A DNA stretch of 52,168 bases from Candidatus Methanoperedens nitratireducens (GTDB lineage: Archaea > Halobacteriota > Methanosarcinia > Methanosarcinales > Methanoperedenaceae). Shown here piece by piece: positions 50,592-52,168 of this stretch. The stretch covers positions 1-52,168 of the forward strand of contig DYGR01000020.1 in the NCBI GenBank assembly GCA_020724545.1. Reading direction: 5' to 3'. Each line of letters begins with the position of its first letter. Position 1 is the stretch's first letter. A program made the translations under genes and the position numbers. The notes below the pieces were generated by a model. That model worked only from the letters and a program-made list of their open reading frames with translations. It was not told the origin of the DNA and did not search any database.

Positions 50592-51242
50592 ATGTTTAAT
50601 CTTTTATTCCATGAACTGCTGCGAAAAACGTTTCATATTACAGGTTCCTTAATCCCCATAATCTATTATTTTATCAGTAGAGAAACCGCCCTGATCGTGC
50701 TCTCATCTGTGAATGCGCTCATCCTGTTGATCGAATGGCTGCGCCTTAGAGGAAGAATAAAGCTCCCTGAGATACTGCTGCGCCCGCATGAGAGTAAACA
50801 GGTCGCAGCGTATATATATTTTAATATGGCTGCCCTGATATCCATTCTTATCTTTGATAAAACGGTTGCCATAGCTGCATTATTGATGCTATCGATCGGA
50901 GATGCTGCATCAGGGCTGGCAGGTTCGATGATAAAAGGCGGGGATATTCGTAATCGCAATCGCAATTATAATCGCAATCAGGCTACAAAAAATATGGAAT
51001 TCAAACCCCTTCCAATAATGGCTTTGATGTTCGCAGTATGTATTCTGATCGGGCTTGTTCTTTTAAATCTGCCGCTGGCAGAGGATATGACCCATTTATC
51101 TTTCCTGGTATATGCGGCAGGGGCAGCAGGAGCCACCTTAGGGGATGCAGTACCTGTACGGATTCTGGGAAGGCAGATCGATGATAACCTTATGATACCT
51201 CTTTTATCAGGATTGTTTATGACGGCTGCTGCTTTATTTTGA
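50592..51242 (+). CDS. SEC59/dolichol kinase-like membrane protein
   Basis: A 216-residue integral membrane protein of the phytol/dolichol kinase-CDP-diglyceride synthase superfamily, which uses CTP to phosphorylate polyprenols. Family marks are 'LLRKTFHITGSLIPIIYYF' near the start, 'SIGDAASGLAGS' in the middle and 'GATLGDAVPVRILGRQIDDNLMIPLLSG' near the end (D-D-N-x-x-I-P). Between 116 and 133 it has an Arg/Asn-rich low-complexity loop (RNRNRNYNRN), where relatives have a short basic loop. Roughly six or seven helices. It may supply polyprenyl phosphate for glycosylation or lipid recycling. Confidence 0.75.
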   Translation: MFNLLFHELLRKTFHITGSLIPIIYYFISRETALIVLSSVNALILLIEWLRLRGRIKLPEILLRPHESKQVAAYIYFNMAALISILIFDKTVAIAALLMLSIGDAASGLAGSMIKGGDIRNRNRNYNRNQATKNMEFKPLPIMALMFAVCILIGLVLLNLPLAEDMTHLSFLVYAAGAAGATLGDAVPVRILGRQIDDNLMIPLLSGLFMTAAALF

Positions 51243-51357
51243 AAAAAGTTAAAGAATGGCCAAGCAGACCATTTGTGAGCGATATTCACAATCGCTGGTA
51301 TTATAACCATAGCGTACCTAATCCTTATACAAGAACAAGACAAAAGGAGGTGAGGAT

Positions 51358-51816
51358 ATGGGAAAAACTGTAATGATTGCTATTACTGTATTGGTTCTGG
51401 GTCTGAGTATAACGGCACAGGCCGGGTTCTTTGATTTCTTTCAGACACCGAAAATATCGCTGGATCAGAACCAGACAACGTACGTGACGCAGGACGTATC
51501 GAAATGGGACAACCTCAAAACCGATTTGCAGCAGTTGAACACGTCTGAGAATATCACATCCCTGAGTCGCATAATGCAGCAACAGAACGTTGATGTTGTG
51601 CAGGTTGATGTGACCGACCAGGATAATTACATTGGCACATTCTACATAGTCAAAGATGTGGGGATTGTATTTCAGCCACCAGAGCAGCAGGTAGATCGTA
51701 CATTCAGGGTCTCTGAACAGGATGTCAGAAGCATCATAGATATGCTTTCGGATGGAGAAGTCAGCCTCTTTGAACGTATAAGAATCTGGATGATACTGCA
51801 GAATAGCGAAGTCTGA
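51358..51816 (+). CDS. Secreted hypothetical protein, 152 aa
   Basis: The first 21 residues (MGKTVMIAITVLVLGLSITAQ) form a Sec signal peptide with cleavage near 'ITAQA|GFF'. The mature 130-residue domain contains 'YIGTFYIVKDVGIVFQPPEQQVDRTFRVSEQDVRSIIDMLSDGEVSLFERIRIWMIL'. It has no cysteines, anchor or known motif. A perfect AGGAGGTGAGG precedes the ATG, suggesting strong translation. I do not recognise a family. It stands alone. Confidence 0.7.
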   Translation: MGKTVMIAITVLVLGLSITAQAGFFDFFQTPKISLDQNQTTYVTQDVSKWDNLKTDLQQLNTSENITSLSRIMQQQNVDVVQVDVTDQDNYIGTFYIVKDVGIVFQPPEQQVDRTFRVSEQDVRSIIDMLSDGEVSLFERIRIWMILQNSEV

Positions 51817-51872
51817 ACTGAAGGTATTCTCTATATATAAGAGATTCTTTAGTTCATTTCTTATTTTTTATT

Positions 51873-52028
51873 CTAAATCTTCTTAACGCTGGCCGATTGA
51901 CATGACGGGCAGCTTACCTTTTTCCCTATCGCACGGAATGTGGATTTACAATCCAGACATCTGTACTGGGTTACATTCATTTCTCCTGGCTCGATATCAA
52001 GATTGGTTGAAGAGTCCATCATACACAT
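51873..52028 (-). CDS. Tiny zinc-ribbon protein, 51 aa
   Basis: A 51-residue protein with 'YRCLDCKSTFRAIGKKVSCPSCQS', two C-x2-C knuckles spaced by 15 residues, and a short N-terminal Met/Asp-rich arm. This is the rubredoxin-like or rubrerythrin-type zinc ribbon of small archaeal proteins. GGAGGTG lies six bases before the ATG. Such proteins serve in nucleic-acid binding or protein contacts; no exact role can be given. It is shorter than most gene-finder limits. Confidence 0.8.
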   Translation of the reverse strand: MCMMDSSTNLDIEPGEMNVTQYRCLDCKSTFRAIGKKVSCPSCQSASVKKI

Positions 52029-52063
52029 GGTTTCACCTCCAGTATAGAATCATAATAATGGAG

Positions 52064-52122
52064 TCAAGGGGTCAGAGGAAACCCGTTTGCTTCAGCTACG
52101 GGATGAATCTGACCCCCTTGGA
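52064..52122. repeat. Nested inverted repeat at the right edge
   Basis: TCAAGGGGTCAGA (52064-52076) and TCTGACCCCCTTGGA (52108-52122) are complementary with one extra C and one mismatch. Inside, CCCGT (52082-52086) pairs with ACGGG (52098-52102). The whole is a stable stem-loop. It may be an insertion-sequence end or a dispersed repeat; no gene accompanies it inside the window. Confidence 0.6.
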
Positions 52123-52168
52123 TTAATGTATGCAGGATTAACGAACCTGCGATCGTTTTCTTGTGTCA

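Noticed and set aside
1-52168. tRNA or rRNA genes
   Set aside because: I looked for the T-loop pattern GGTTCRANNCC with a matching acceptor stem and found no convincing case on either strand; a dedicated tRNA search would settle this.

Overview
The window is archaeal, from a methanogen-type euryarchaeote close to the Methanosarcinales (methanogen or ANME-like). The evidence is an O-phosphoseryl-tRNA ligase (SepRS), the methanofuran enzyme MfnB, the archaeal Glu-tRNA(Gln) amidotransferase subunit GatE, diphthamide enzyme Dph2, a GHMP-type shikimate kinase, CDP-archaeol synthase, aCPSF1, a 20S proteasome beta subunit, a nickel CO dehydrogenase and a two-domain Methanosarcina-type S-layer protein with a PGF-CTERM tail. 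An aminofutalosine synthase (MqnE) points to menaquinone made by the futalosine route, which fits Methanoperedens-like or other anaerobic-oxidising relatives better than a classical methanogen. Species cannot be fixed from the sequence alone.

Layout. 0-1.7 kb: end of a PGF-CTERM surface protein with a 30-nt tandem repeat, an unrecognised gene and a transposase relic. 1.7-8.4 kb: a minus-strand aromatic/Cys-tRNA block (DUF1284, aroQ, aroK, a nuclease-fold protein, sepS, aroC), then mqnE and mfnB. 8.6-11.4 kb: an AT-rich patch with a membrane protein and an aminotransferase-acetyltransferase pair. 11.7-14.7 kb: an accessory patch with a UPF0175/DUF3368 toxin-antitoxin pair, a truncated TIR protein, a HisA-related protein and a decayed SPL-type radical SAM gene. 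14.7-28.4 kb: mostly housekeeping genes (trkA, aCPSF1, psmB, proS, dCMP deaminase, carS, pyrE, CBS, Usp, amidohydrolase, B12-radical SAM), interrupted by a solo tnpB element, followed by an Smr protein. 28.4-34.7 kb: dph2, a second tnpB fragment, several RelBE-like modules, and the S-layer gene whose two domains are almost identical in DNA. 34.7-40.2 kb: a surface phosphatase, gatE and cooS. 40.3-43.7 kb: a tight four-gene cluster of two divergent polytopic proteins, a geranylgeranyl-reductase-like flavoprotein and a polyprenyl diphosphate synthase. 43.8-47 kb: cobalt/nickel ECF transporter cbiMQO under a palindromic operator. 47-52 kb: a DUF389 protein, an HTH gene with two small coiled-coil membrane proteins, glyS, a dolichol-kinase-like protein, a secreted protein and a tiny zinc-ribbon gene.

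The strongest candidates for something new are: the 40.3-43.7 kb isoprenoid cluster, which looks like a complete prenyl-chain synthesis/attachment/reduction unit; cbiM, where promoter, Shine-Dalgarno and metal-site logic all point to an AUA start codon; the homogenised S-layer domain duplication; and a family of dispersed imperfect palindromes between 30 and 38 kb, one copy of which has replaced the start of a toxin gene. No tRNA, rRNA or CRISPR array was seen.
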